Source of the DNA: Flammeovirgaceae bacterium
Lineage (GTDB): Bacteria; Bacteroidota; Bacteroidia; Cytophagales; Cyclobacteriaceae
Direction of reading: 5' to 3'
NCBI GenBank assembly: GCA_024638265.1
Contig: JAHEKQ010000006.1
Location: forward strand, 1-50,044
DNA length: 50,044 nt
Shown here: in pieces, positions 17,216 to 26,100 of the stretch
How positions within the stretch are numbered: position 1 is the stretch's first letter
Layout: every line of letters begins with the position of its first letter
Notes under the pieces: generated by a model
The model's database searches: none
What the model saw: only the letters and a program-made list of their open reading frames with translations
What the model was told of the DNA's origin: nothing
Position numbers and translations under genes: made by a program

Positions 17216-19681
17216 ATGTCAAGAATACCTTTAGGACTTTTCATCTTATCCATTATAATTTTCTCCTGCTCTTCCGGGGAAGAAAATAATAGCTTTAACA
17301 GCGATATTGATGTTCGTTGGGAGGTCTTTAATAATTCTTCAGGTGCAGATTCTGCCAGGTTCACTTTAATCAACAGGGGAGAGGAAGCACTGGGAAATAA
17401 CTGGAATATCTATTTCAACCAGATTGGAGGGTCACCCAATTCAGACTTTGAGAATAAAAATGCAGAAATAGTCAGGGTGGGCGGTTATTTCTTCAAACTT
17501 CAGCCTGGCGAGGATTTGAGGCCACTTCTACCTGGAGATATCTTAGAACTGACATACGGATTACCCGGGCCTGTCGCCCGTAAAAGTTTCACACCGCAGG
17601 GGATGTACTATATCATCGAGGGGCAGGAACCCGTGGAAGTATCTGATGAATCCATCGTTTATTATGTAGACGAATTACCACCATCGCTGAAGGGATTATC
17701 ACCGGGAGAGCGCTTTGAAATAAATCGGAATGTAAGCCTTTTGGATGAGAGCGATTTATTGCCGGTAATTCCCAGTCCCGTTACCCTGAAGTTCGGGCGC
17801 GATACATTGTCATTAGACACCATTAAGATTGCTTATCCAAATGAGATCAGCAATGAAGCGGATCAGTTGGGGATGAGGCTGAGTAAGTTTTTTTCAGGCC
17901 CTATTATGTTAAGGCCCGATGATCCGGGTGCACACATCCGTTTGTCAATCGACCAATCCATGAGTAAGGAAGGTGCCTATGAACTCAAGGTGACCGACAC
18001 AATTATTGAGATCATTGCTGGTTCAGCCTCCGGGATATTTTATGGCATTCAAAGCCTGACCTCATTGTTGATTCTGCCAGAAAATTTGAAAATCCAGCAG
18101 CTGAAGATTCGTGAGGTGGAAGTACGTGACGCTCCCAGGTTTTCTTACCGGGGCTTACACATTGATATGGCGAGGAATTTCAAATCAAAAGAAGCGCTTT
18201 TGAAAGTCATTGACATAATGGCTTTTTATAAATTGAACAAACTCAACCTGCAATTAGCGGATGATGAAGGATGGAGGTTGGAAATACCCAGCCTTCCTGA
18301 GCTCCATGAGGTGGGTGGCTCTCGCGGACATACAATAGATGAGAGAGATCATCTCCATCCCGCATATGGATCGGGTCCCGATCCCGGACAAAATAGGGGT
18401 GGTACGGGTTGGTATTCCAGGGACGATTTTATCGACATCCTTCGTTACGCCTGGGATCGACATATTGAGGTAATCCCTAAACTTGATTTTCCGGGACATG
18501 CACGGGCAGCAATCAAAGCAATGGAGTCCCGGTATTATCGTCTGAAAGAGGAAGGCGTCAGCGAGGAATTTGCTTCAAATTATCTCCTAAGTGACCTGGA
18601 GGACAAGAGTCAGTACAGGTCCGTTCAGGGATACGATGACAATGTAATCTGTGTTTGCCGGGAGTCTGTGTATGATTTTCTGGAAGTAGTGGTGGATGAT
18701 ATCATGGCCATGTACAATGAAGCCAATGTACCGGTTAAAATGTTTCACCTCGGTGGTGATGAGGTTCCCACAGGGGTCTGGGTTAAAAGTCCCGAATGCA
18801 CAAGTCTGATCAGGGATAATGACTGGGACCAACCTAAGGTGGGTCTGTCTGCTTATTTTGTGGAGAAGGTCAATGACATTCTCTCCAGAAGAGGATTGAT
18901 CACTTCAGCATGGGAAGAATTTGCCAGCGAGGAAAGTGAGTCTGGCCTGGTCCCGAATCCCGATTTCGTTGACAGCAGGTTAATTCCTTTCGTTTGGCAT
19001 AAGGAATATGCATATCCGTTGGCCAATGCAGGTTACAATATCATCATATGCAATTCAAACAGCCTTTATTTCGATCTCGCTTATGAGCAGGATGTTTATG
19101 AACCTGGTTTAACCTGGGCGGGGTATGTGGGAATGAGGCAGCCGTTCGACCTCGATCCATTGCGTCTTGAAGTCGATTATCAGTTATCCAGGCCCGGCAA
19201 TATTCTTGGACTACAAGCCCAGTTATGGGGGGAGACTATTTGGGATGACGAACGATTGGAATATTACCTGCTCCCCAAGCTTTTTTCTTTTGCGGAACGA
19301 GCATGGTCTATTGAGCCGGAATGGGCTGCTACTGAAGGTAATCAGCGGGATCGACAGTACAGGAAAAATTGGAATCGGTTTTCCAATACGGTAGCACTTA
19401 AGGAACTGCCCAGGTTAGTGATGCTCAAGGATAAAATTACTGTCAGGCTTCCCCGCCCCGGGGCTGTGATACGTGAAGGAATATTATACGCAAACTCTGA
19501 AATGCCCGGGTTGAAAATTCGGTTTACCACGGACGGAACAGAGCCCACCTTGAACAGTGAACTTTATACAGAACCTGAAGAGATCAATGTTGAAACCCGG
19601 GAAATACGGCTAAAGACATTTTTTAAGGATAACAGATCATTTACCACCATAGTAAAACTAAGTGATGAAAAGGGAAATTAA
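17216..19681 (+). CDS. Beta-N-acetylhexosaminidase (GH20) lipoprotein
   Basis: The 821-residue enzyme removes terminal N-acetylhexosamines from glycans or chitooligosaccharides. A short lipoprotein signal ends in IIFSC. Domains in order: a chitobiase-type N-terminal carbohydrate-binding domain (about 30-165), the GH20b domain (about 185-300, ending FYGIQSLTSLL), the GH20 catalytic barrel (about 305-690, from RFSYRGLHIDMARNF), and a C-terminal domain with FTTDGTEPTLNSELY. The catalytic Asp-Glu pair is D515-E516 in HLGGDEVPTGVW, and GLQAQLWGE is the conserved late barrel motif. It is likely surface or periplasmic. The stop overlaps the following peptidase start by 17 bases. Confidence 0.94.
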   Translation: MSRIPLGLFILSIIIFSCSSGEENNSFNSDIDVRWEVFNNSSGADSARFTLINRGEEALGNNWNIYFNQIGGSPNSDFENKNAEIVRVGGYFFKLQPGEDLRPLLPGDILELTYGLPGPVARKSFTPQGMYYIIEGQEPVEVSDESIVYYVDELPPSLKGLSPGERFEINRNVSLLDESDLLPVIPSPVTLKFGRDTLSLDTIKIAYPNEISNEADQLGMRLSKFFSGPIMLRPDDPGAHIRLSIDQSMSKEGAYELKVTDTIIEIIAGSASGIFYGIQSLTSLLILPENLKIQQLKIREVEVRDAPRFSYRGLHIDMARNFKSKEALLKVIDIMAFYKLNKLNLQLADDEGWRLEIPSLPELHEVGGSRGHTIDERDHLHPAYGSGPDPGQNRGGTGWYSRDDFIDILRYAWDRHIEVIPKLDFPGHARAAIKAMESRYYRLKEEGVSEEFASNYLLSDLEDKSQYRSVQGYDDNVICVCRESVYDFLEVVVDDIMAMYNEANVPVKMFHLGGDEVPTGVWVKSPECTSLIRDNDWDQPKVGLSAYFVEKVNDILSRRGLITSAWEEFASEESESGLVPNPDFVDSRLIPFVWHKEYAYPLANAGYNIIICNSNSLYFDLAYEQDVYEPGLTWAGYVGMRQPFDLDPLRLEVDYQLSRPGNILGLQAQLWGETIWDDERLEYYLLPKLFSFAERAWSIEPEWAATEGNQRDRQYRKNWNRFSNTVALKELPRLVMLKDKITVRLPRPGAVIREGILYANSEMPGLKIRFTTDGTEPTLNSELYTEPEEINVETREIRLKTFFKDNRSFTTIVKLSDEKGN

Positions 19682-21380
19682 GCTGGAAAGAAATTATGTA
19701 GAGCCGGATCTTGAGATCAATGACTGGAAAGATATAGAGGGCTATTTTGAAGAATTAGATTCCCGGAGTATCGATTCGGTGGAGAATCTGCGCAACTGGT
19801 TTCACAACAGGAGTGAACTAGAGGCAATTATTTCTGAGAATATGGCATGGCGCTATATCAATATGACCTGCGATACGGCAAATGAAGAGTACACTAAATC
19901 CTACCAGCATTTCGTGCAAAATATTCAACCCGAAATAGCGCCTTTCAGTGACAAGCTCAATCGTAAGGTAATCGAGTGCCCGTTTGTTGATGAACTTGAG
20001 AAAGATGAGGCATATTTTATCCTTATAAGGGAAATCCGAAAAGCTGTAGAAATATTCAGAAAGGAAAACATTCCCTTATTTACAGAATTGCAGACTTTAA
20101 GTCAGAAATTCTCCCAGATAAGTGGTGGCATGACCGTGGAACACGGTGGGAAGGAAATGACTCTACAGCAGGCTGCGGTTTACCTGCAGGCAACCGACAG
20201 GGAGCTCAGGGAAGAGATTTACCACAAGATTGCCGACAGGAGACTAAGAGATACTCAACCCCTGAATGAAGTTTTTAATTCCATGATTGAGCTTCGAACC
20301 AGGGTAGCCAAAAATGCCGGCTTTCAAAACTTCAGGGATTATATGTTCAAATCGATGGGTCGCTTTGACTACACACCGGAAGACTGTTTCAATTTCCACG
20401 ACAGTGTGGAATCACAGGTGGTCCCTTTACTCAATCCCCTGGCTATGGAAAGGAAGGAGGCCTTGGGTATCGACACCTTGAGACCCTGGGACAAAGCGGT
20501 GGATAAGGAAGGAAGGGATCCGCTAAAACCCTTTGAAGGGGGCAGGGACCTGCTAGAAAAGTCAATTGAGTGCTTTCACCGGATAGACCCTTTCCTTGGA
20601 GATTGCCTTCGTACAATGGATGAAATGGGTCACCTGGATTTAGAGTCCAGGACTGGTAAGGCTCCGGGTGGTTATAACTATCCACTTTACGAGTCAGGTG
20701 CTCCATTCATCTTTATGAATGCCACCTCAACAGTGCGCGATATGGTTACGCTTATGCATGAAGGCGGCCATGCTGTTCACAGTTTTCTTGTCTCTGACCT
20801 TGAATTAACGGATTTCAAGTCGACCCCATCTGAAGTTGCTGAACTGGCCAGCATGAGCATGGAACTTATCTCAATGGATCATTGGGATTTGTTCTTTCCA
20901 AACCCCGATGATTTACTAAGGGCAAAGAAAGAGCACCTCGAGCAAATCATTGATACGCTGCCATGGGTAGCCACGATTGACAAATTCCAGCATTGGATTT
21001 ACGAAAATCACGGTCACAACACGGAAGACAGGACCGCCTCATGGTTGGATATCCTCGATCGGTTCTCCGATGATGTTACACAATGGGACGGGTTGGATGA
21101 AAACAAGTCAAATCTCTGGCAGAAACAGTTACACTTGTTTGAAGTTCCTTTCTACTACATAGAGTATGGAATGGCCCAACTAGGAGCTATTGCTGTTTGG
21201 AAAAAGTATCGGGAGGATAAGAAGGCAGGGCTGGATGGTTACATCAATGCCCTTAAACTGGGATCAACAAAAACTATCCCTGAAGTCTATGAAGCTGCAG
21301 GCATCCGATTCGACTTCAGCAAAGACTATATCGCCGAGCTCATTGGATTTGTTAGAGATGAGTTGAAGGGATTACGGTAG
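19665..21380 (+). CDS. M3 family oligoendopeptidase (oligopeptidase F-like)
   Basis: A zinc metallopeptidase of about 571 residues that should cut short peptides in the cytoplasm, as no signal peptide is seen. The zinc motif HEGGH begins at about residue 365 (MHEGGHAVHSFL), and the third ligand is the glutamate in STPSEVAELASMSME. A C-terminal HLFEVPFYYIEYGMAQLG is typical of M3 enzymes. The ATG at 19665 is preferred to GTG at 19662. It overlaps the GH20 gene, so the two are coupled. Its TAG stop lies inside the first unit of an 8-base repeat array. Confidence 0.93.
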   Translation: MKREIKLERNYVEPDLEINDWKDIEGYFEELDSRSIDSVENLRNWFHNRSELEAIISENMAWRYINMTCDTANEEYTKSYQHFVQNIQPEIAPFSDKLNRKVIECPFVDELEKDEAYFILIREIRKAVEIFRKENIPLFTELQTLSQKFSQISGGMTVEHGGKEMTLQQAAVYLQATDRELREEIYHKIADRRLRDTQPLNEVFNSMIELRTRVAKNAGFQNFRDYMFKSMGRFDYTPEDCFNFHDSVESQVVPLLNPLAMERKEALGIDTLRPWDKAVDKEGRDPLKPFEGGRDLLEKSIECFHRIDPFLGDCLRTMDEMGHLDLESRTGKAPGGYNYPLYESGAPFIFMNATSTVRDMVTLMHEGGHAVHSFLVSDLELTDFKSTPSEVAELASMSMELISMDHWDLFFPNPDDLLRAKKEHLEQIIDTLPWVATIDKFQHWIYENHGHNTEDRTASWLDILDRFSDDVTQWDGLDENKSNLWQKQLHLFEVPFYYIEYGMAQLGAIAVWKKYREDKKAGLDGYINALKLGSTKTIPEVYEAAGIRFDFSKDYIAELIGFVRDELKGLR

Positions 21381-21496
21381 AGCAGTAGAGCAGTAGAGCA
21401 GTAGAGCAGTAGAGCAGTAGAGCAGTAGAGCTGTAAAGCAGTAGAGCGGTAGAGCTGTAGAGCGGTAGAGCTGTAAAGCAGTAGAGCTGTAGTGCA
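21377..21496. repeat. Octamer tandem array, 15 units, starting in a stop codon
   Basis: Fifteen consecutive 8-base words: six or more of gtagagca, then variants gtagagct, gtaaagca, gtagagcg, gtagtgca. The second to fourth bases of the first unit are the TAG stop codon of the M3 peptidase gene. Variation is confined mostly to positions 4, 5 and 8. A reverse-complement relative of this word family (ctctaccg, ctttaccg) appears at 49954-50044. Confidence 0.95.
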
Positions 21497-21564
21497 GTGA
21501 AATACACTAAGAGACATTTAACCTATAACTTCTAACTTCCTTTCTTCTCCGATAGATTTAAACT

Positions 21565-21634
21565 CTCCACTTTCCACTCTGGACTTTAACTTAACTTCTA
21601 ACTTCTGCCTTTTTACTTTTAACTTTTAACCTAA
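21565..21634. repeat. Period-7 pyrimidine-rich array, 10 units
   Basis: Ten words in strict register: ctccact, ttccact, ctggact, ttaactt, aacttct, aacttct, gcctttt, tactttt, aactttt, aacctaa. It follows the octamer array in the 332-base gap 21381-21712, which otherwise holds only a possible terminator. Confidence 0.8.
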
Positions 21635-21669
21635 AAAAGGCCCTCCCATCCCGTGGGCAGACCTCTTTT
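21633..21669. terminator. Possible bidirectional terminator
   Basis: An A-tract, an imperfect stem (aggccctccca pairing with tgggcagacct at 8 of 11 positions, loop tcccg) and a short T-tract lie between convergent genes ending at 21380 and 21713. The mismatches make this tentative. Confidence 0.4.
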
Positions 21670-21712
21670 GGTGTTATTGCAAGATACCAGAATCCCCTGG
21701 AAATCCATTAGA

Positions 21713-22207
21713 TCACGAAAAATTCTGAAGAATAATCCCTGCCACCAGGCACAATAAGAAAACTGCCACACCATAGACAATCACCCGTGCAGGTTTGGAA
21801 GCCGTAGAGGTTCGGTGAATGACAAATGTCGCGGCGATCAATTCGATAAAATAAACCAGGTTGAATAGGATCAATGAATTGATGGGTATATCAATATAGC
21901 TGTATTGTCCCAAAAGGTTACTGATGGAAAATAATCCTGAGAAAACCACAGCGAATCCGAGCACTTCAGAGGTAGTTGGACTTTCCTTGAAGATTGCATT
22001 GTAAAGGAATGCCAAAAGCATACAGAGAAGGAGGAAGCTGGCGTATCCAAATGGAATAAGCTGAAAAAGCTCGCTTTCTGGTTTGATTGCAGCTATATCT
22101 TCGTTCCAGTAATTCGCTAGTAAAGAAGCATGGAAGAGAAAATCAATACCCAGGAATACCAGCCACGCAGCGATGACCGCGGTCCAAAAATGACGATTTG
22201 ATTTCAT
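21713..22207 (-). CDS. Hypothetical four-helix membrane protein
   Basis: The 164-residue protein is almost entirely hydrophobic, with about four predicted transmembrane helices (roughly residues 8-28, 50-70, 82-102 and 108-128) plus a fifth at the C-terminus (about 141-161). The N-terminus WTAVIAAWLVFLGIDFLFHA may be the first anchor. No family was recognised with confidence. It is divergent from the next membrane-protein gene, about 100 bases apart if that gene starts at 22312. Confidence 0.65.
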   Translation of the reverse strand: MKSNRHFWTAVIAAWLVFLGIDFLFHASLLANYWNEDIAAIKPESELFQLIPFGYASFLLLCMLLAFLYNAIFKESPTTSEVLGFAVVFSGLFSISNLLGQYSYIDIPINSLILFNLVYFIELIAATFVIHRTSTASKPARVIVYGVAVFLLCLVAGIILQNFS

Positions 22208-22311
22208 TTAAATAAGTTACGGATTTTTAAAGCGATTTGCGAAAAGTTCTGAGCTTCATGCAACCGAGCTTGAAGATTGTACGTCTCTTTACTAACCATG
22301 TCTCTAAACCT

Positions 22312-22983
22312 ATGAATTCATTTTTGGTGGCCGTTCATATAGCTGCGGGAACCATTGCCATTTTATCGGGACTTTTATCTTTTTTTCCCAAGAAGGGCAG
22401 TAGCGGTCATATCTTCTTTGGATTGATTTTTTTCTACTGTATGTTGGTTATGGCTGGTATAGCATCAATCCTCGCCGCTTTTTACTCCGGGGAGCCTATA
22501 AACTTCATCATTGGACTCTTTACGTCTTATCTCGTATTTACAGCAAGGAATACAATAAGGAATCGATCGGGTAAAGTTCTGCTAATCGAAAAAATTACTT
22601 CAGCGATAGCATTCGTACTTTTCAGCGGTTTCGTGTATCTCCTTTACAATGCGATACAAAGTGGCAAGGAGATCATAGATGGGGTCTATATTCAGGCTTT
22701 TTATGTCTTTACAGTATTGTCTTTCCTGGCATTTATACTGGACGTTAAAGTGATATTTACAAAGGGAATTAAGGGCAAACAGAGGATAGTCCGGCATTTA
22801 TGGCGGATGTCACTGGCCTTGTTCATCGCTACAACTTCAGTAGTTTATGGGCAACCACAGGTGTTTCCTGAAATTATCAACTCTAGCGGATTATTGGATG
22901 TAGTTGTACTTCTAATAGTCGTGTCGTTGATTTTCTGGATTTTGAAGGTGTATTTGGGGAGAAGATTCTCCGTCAGATCTTAA
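22312..22983 (+). CDS. Polytopic membrane protein, DUF2306-like
   Basis: About 223 residues with seven or so transmembrane helices. The start VAVHIAAGTIAILSG followed by KGSSGHIFFG resembles the DUF2306 family, where a histidine in helix 1 and a later GxxH are conserved; this assignment is tentative and the function is unknown. Upstream in-frame starts at 22237 (TTG) and 22258 (ATG) exist, but they would add a polar extension; ATG 22312 puts the first helix at the N-terminus. A period-7 array begins just after its stop. Confidence 0.6.
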   Translation: MNSFLVAVHIAAGTIAILSGLLSFFPKKGSSGHIFFGLIFFYCMLVMAGIASILAAFYSGEPINFIIGLFTSYLVFTARNTIRNRSGKVLLIEKITSAIAFVLFSGFVYLLYNAIQSGKEIIDGVYIQAFYVFTVLSFLAFILDVKVIFTKGIKGKQRIVRHLWRMSLALFIATTSVVYGQPQVFPEIINSSGLLDVVVLLIVVSLIFWILKVYLGRRFSVRS

Positions 22984-22985
22984 GT

Positions 22986-23047
22986 CCACTTTTACACTTT
23001 ACACTCTGCACTTTACACTTATCCTTCCCTTGTCCCCTCGTCCCCTT
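22986..23047. repeat. Period-7 array followed by two octamers
   Basis: Words ccacttt, tacactt, tacactc, tgcactt, tacactt (22986-23020), then gtcccctc and gtcccctt (23032-23047). It begins two bases after the TAA stop of the DUF2306-like gene and ends at the 3' end of the VOC gene. The same words occur at 24286-24327. Confidence 0.8.
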
Positions 23048-23050
23048 AAC

Positions 23051-23389
23051 TCATTCCGACCATACCGCCAATTCGTTTCCCGAGGGATCCTGGAAATGAA
23101 ACCTCCTTCCACCCGGAAAAGAAAAAATCTCCCTGGTAATTTCACCCCCGGCATGGATGATCTTGTCCTGAAGCGATTCCAGTTCTTTGTAATACAACAC
23201 TACCAACACCCCGTTTACGATGGGTTCATCCGTTTTCTCAAATCCCCCGTCCAACCCGCTTTCAGCAAAAGATGCATAGGTTGGACCATAGTCTGTAAAC
23301 TTCCATCCGAAGACGCTTGAGTAAAAAGTTTTTATCTTTTCGAGGTCGGTAGCCTTGAGTTCCAAGTAATTGATGTGGATGGACTTCAT
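23051..23389 (-). CDS. VOC (glyoxalase/bleomycin-resistance) superfamily protein
   Basis: The 112-residue protein has the paired beta-alpha-beta-beta-beta layout of one vicinal-oxygen-chelate domain: INYLELKATDLEKIKTFYSS at the start, FGWKFTDYGPTYASF, and FQDPSGNELAVWSE at the end. Such proteins act as small metal-dependent enzymes or binding proteins; the substrate is not predictable. It is followed on the same strand by nothing close and lies 29 bases downstream of the CPBP protease gene, perhaps in one unit. Confidence 0.88.
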   Translation of the reverse strand: MKSIHINYLELKATDLEKIKTFYSSVFGWKFTDYGPTYASFAESGLDGGFEKTDEPIVNGVLVVLYYKELESLQDKIIHAGGEITREIFSFPGGRRFHFQDPSGNELAVWSE

Positions 23390-23418
23390 AATGTAATTTT
23401 TAAGATTAGTATAAATTG

Positions 23419-24171
23419 TTACGGATTGCTCGCCAGGTAAATCTGTGCAATGAGGATGGTATCCATATAGGCATGCGCCAGTATCAGAATCCAGAGCCTC
23501 TTTTTAAGTTTGATGTAGCAAATACCCAATACAAGTCCCATAAATCCAGTTTGTACCATTCCCATGGGTCCCCATTCATAATGAATCAGTCCGAAAATAA
23601 TTGAACTAATAACTATTGCTATAACAGATGCGGTCCGGGTATCTCCACCAATCTCCGATATACGGTTTATGAGGAATGCACGATAGATTACCTCTTCTCC
23701 GAAAGAAGATACGATGTATACTCCACCAAGGGTCAAAAGAAATAGCCAGATATTATCCCTAAGAAATTCATAACCGCTCATATCCGCCTGCTCCGGAATA
23801 CCGGTAATATTTGCCATAATTACGGATCCAAATAAAAATCCGACCATTGCCAGTACAAATACCAATAAGGAAAGTAAGAATGTTCTAATTCCATTTTTCC
23901 AGGTAGTAGCATGAAAAGTCAATCCCAAATCTCCCCAGTTTTCCCCGCGGAATTTAAGTCCCAGCCAGATATAGATCAGTATAAAAATATTGGCTGCCCA
24001 TAGAACCATCTGCAAGTACAAAGGATTATCCCCGGCAAAGGGTAGAACAAGTTTGATGAAAGCAAGTGCTATGAGAAACAGAAATACGATTTCCGCACCT
24101 GTGAGCCAACGATTCCTGGAAGGTCTTTTTACAGGTTGTTTACCAGATAATGCCGTTTCATTCGAAGCCAT
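23419..24171 (-). CDS. CPBP family intramembrane metalloprotease
   Basis: The 250-residue polytopic protein has about seven membrane helices and the CPBP (CAAX-protease/Abi) motifs: SFGEEVIYRAFL with E159-E160 and the spaced arginine, a downstream FGLIHYEWG histidine, and HAYMDTI. Family members are prenyl-protein or bacteriocin-immunity proteases, or intramembrane proteases of unknown substrate. No lantibiotic genes are near. It probably heads a two-gene unit with the VOC gene. Confidence 0.88.
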   Translation of the reverse strand: MASNETALSGKQPVKRPSRNRWLTGAEIVFLFLIALAFIKLVLPFAGDNPLYLQMVLWAANIFILIYIWLGLKFRGENWGDLGLTFHATTWKNGIRTFLLSLLVFVLAMVGFLFGSVIMANITGIPEQADMSGYEFLRDNIWLFLLTLGGVYIVSSFGEEVIYRAFLINRISEIGGDTRTASVIAIVISSIIFGLIHYEWGPMGMVQTGFMGLVLGICYIKLKKRLWILILAHAYMDTILIAQIYLASNP

Positions 24172-24285
24172 AACCGGTGAGTGTTTTTCGTTCGGTGAGG
24201 CAGAAGTTAGTAACTATTTTTGATATCCTCGATTCTTCCATGCTCTAACTCAATCCACTATTCTCCACCCTCTATCTTCAATACA

Positions 24286-24327
24286 TACTTTTACACTTTA
24301 CACTATTCACTCTGCACTTTTACTTCC
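24286..24327. repeat. Period-7 array upstream of esterase gene
   Basis: Six words in register: tactttt, acacttt, acactat, tcactct, gcacttt, tacttcc. It is closely related to 22986-23020. It lies in the leader of the esterase gene; translation of this stretch gives an S/T/Y/F-rich run that is not real protein. Confidence 0.8.
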
Positions 24328-24375
24328 CCTTCCTCCAAAATACGTATATTAGAAACACCTAATCAGACCCATCCA

Positions 24376-26097
24376 ATGAGAAAAACACTCATCATTATAT
24401 CAGTAATTTTTGCCCTGGGAACCCAATGTTCTGAACCGGTTCGCAAGATAGAATTCAAGGTGTCTTTTTCCAATGAACTAAGCGACCAGGCACAGGATGG
24501 CCGCCTTCTTCTCCTGCTCTCCAATAATCCCGAAGGGGAACCTCGATTCCAGGTAAATGACGGCCCCATGACCCAGCAGGTATTCGGCGTGGATGTGGAA
24601 GGCATGGAACCCGGCCAGGAAATAGTATTTAATGAGGATGCCTTTGGCTACCCCATTGAAAAATTAAGTGATATGCCGGATGGGACTTATTATGCACAGG
24701 CCTTATTAAACCGGTATGAAACTTTTAAACTGGCGACAGGCCATTCGGTAAAACTACCCCCGGATCATGGAGAAGGTCAGCAATGGAATCGAAAACCGGG
24801 GAATTTTCTCAATGAAAAGGTAGAAGTGGAAATAAAGGATGGAGTCTTGAGCCGTATCACAATGGATTCCCAAATACCTCCCATCACACCCCCGGAAGAC
24901 ACCAAGTATATCAAGCATATTAAAATCAAATCCGATATGCTCACCGATTGGTGGGGAAGACCCATGGAACTGGGAGCCGTGGTATTGCTTCCCGAGGGTT
25001 TTGACGAACACCCCGAGGCAAAGTACCCCTTGATTATCAATCACGGACATTTTCCGTCCACGTTTGGAGGTTTCCGTGAAGAGCCTCCCGATCCTGACCT
25101 TGAGCCGGATTATAGCGCACGATTTGATGTGGAGGGTTATAACATTATCCAACAGCAAGAGGCCTATGATTTCTACCAGACCTGGACAGGTGATAACTTT
25201 CCTAGGTTCATCATTATGAAGGTACAGCATGCAAATCCGTACTACGATGATAGTTACGCTGTAAACTCAGCAAACCTCGGCCCCTATGGAGATGCGATTA
25301 CCTATGAACTAATCCCGCATATTGAAAAGGAATTTCGCGGGATAGGAGAATCCTGGGCACGCTTCCTCTATGGAGGATCTACTGGTGGCTGGGAAGCCCT
25401 TGCGGTTCAGGTCCTTTACCCTGATGACTACAATGGCTGTTTTGCAGCCTGTCCGGATCCCATTGATTTCCGCGCTTATACCTCGGTAAATATCTATGAG
25501 GATGAGAACGCTTATTTCTTAGAGAGCAATCTCAAGGAGAATGTGCTTCGCCCGGGTCATCGCGATTACCTGGGACAAGTGGACGCCTCCCTAAAAGACA
25601 TGAATCATCGTGAGCTTGCACTGGGTACGAAAAGCCGTTCTGGTCAACAATGGGATATCTGGGAAGCTGTGTACTCACCACAAGGGGAGGATGGGTATCC
25701 TATGCGATTATGGGATAAATATACGGGAGAGATCAATAAGGAGGTGGCAGAATACTGGAGGATGAATTATGACCTCCGGTCCATACTCGAGGAAAATTGG
25801 GACTACTATGGGGCTAAACTCGAAGGTAAGATCAGGATATATTGTGGGGATATGGATAATTACTATCTGAATAATGCCGTATACCTTATGGAAGAATTTC
25901 TGGAGAGCACAACTGATCCATATTATGATGGAGAGGTAGCCTACGGTGATCGTGCTGAACATTGCTGGAATGGAGATCCTGAATTGCCAAACCATATTTC
26001 CCGGCTGAGGTACCACACTATGTACGTACCAAAAATCCTTGAACGAATTGAAAAATCAGCGCCAGCAGGATCTGATCTGACATCCTGGAGATATTAA
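24376..26097 (+). CDS. Putative esterase lipoprotein, alpha/beta-hydrolase fold
   Basis: About 573 residues. The open frame extends upstream to 24220, but that part is repeat-derived; ATG 24376 gives a clean lipoprotein signal (IISVIFALGTQC). After an N-terminal beta-rich domain (about 25-180) comes an alpha/beta hydrolase resembling the enterochelin-esterase/esterase-D group: LIINHGHFP for the oxyanion region, YGGSTGGWEAL with nucleophile S335, and a late AEHCWNG supplying the likely catalytic histidine. The substrate is unknown. It is three bases ahead of fhs, though a functional link with folate metabolism is not evident. Confidence 0.75.
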   Translation: MRKTLIIISVIFALGTQCSEPVRKIEFKVSFSNELSDQAQDGRLLLLLSNNPEGEPRFQVNDGPMTQQVFGVDVEGMEPGQEIVFNEDAFGYPIEKLSDMPDGTYYAQALLNRYETFKLATGHSVKLPPDHGEGQQWNRKPGNFLNEKVEVEIKDGVLSRITMDSQIPPITPPEDTKYIKHIKIKSDMLTDWWGRPMELGAVVLLPEGFDEHPEAKYPLIINHGHFPSTFGGFREEPPDPDLEPDYSARFDVEGYNIIQQQEAYDFYQTWTGDNFPRFIIMKVQHANPYYDDSYAVNSANLGPYGDAITYELIPHIEKEFRGIGESWARFLYGGSTGGWEALAVQVLYPDDYNGCFAACPDPIDFRAYTSVNIYEDENAYFLESNLKENVLRPGHRDYLGQVDASLKDMNHRELALGTKSRSGQQWDIWEAVYSPQGEDGYPMRLWDKYTGEINKEVAEYWRMNYDLRSILEENWDYYGAKLEGKIRIYCGDMDNYYLNNAVYLMEEFLESTTDPYYDGEVAYGDRAEHCWNGDPELPNHISRLRYHTMYVPKILERIEKSAPAGSDLTSWRY

Positions 26098-26100
26098 TTT

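Noticed and set aside
21377-21496. CRISPR array
   Set aside because: The unit is only 8 bases, with no spacers between units and no cas genes in the window.
21326-21517. Minus-strand open frame encoding a repeated STALQLY-type peptide
   Set aside because: It is the translation of the octamer array and the end of the peptidase gene in another frame; the repeat period is not a multiple of three and the protein is low-complexity.
24220-24375. N-terminal extension of the esterase open frame
   Set aside because: The extra residues come from the period-7 repeat. The internal ATG at 24376 starts a clean lipoprotein signal.
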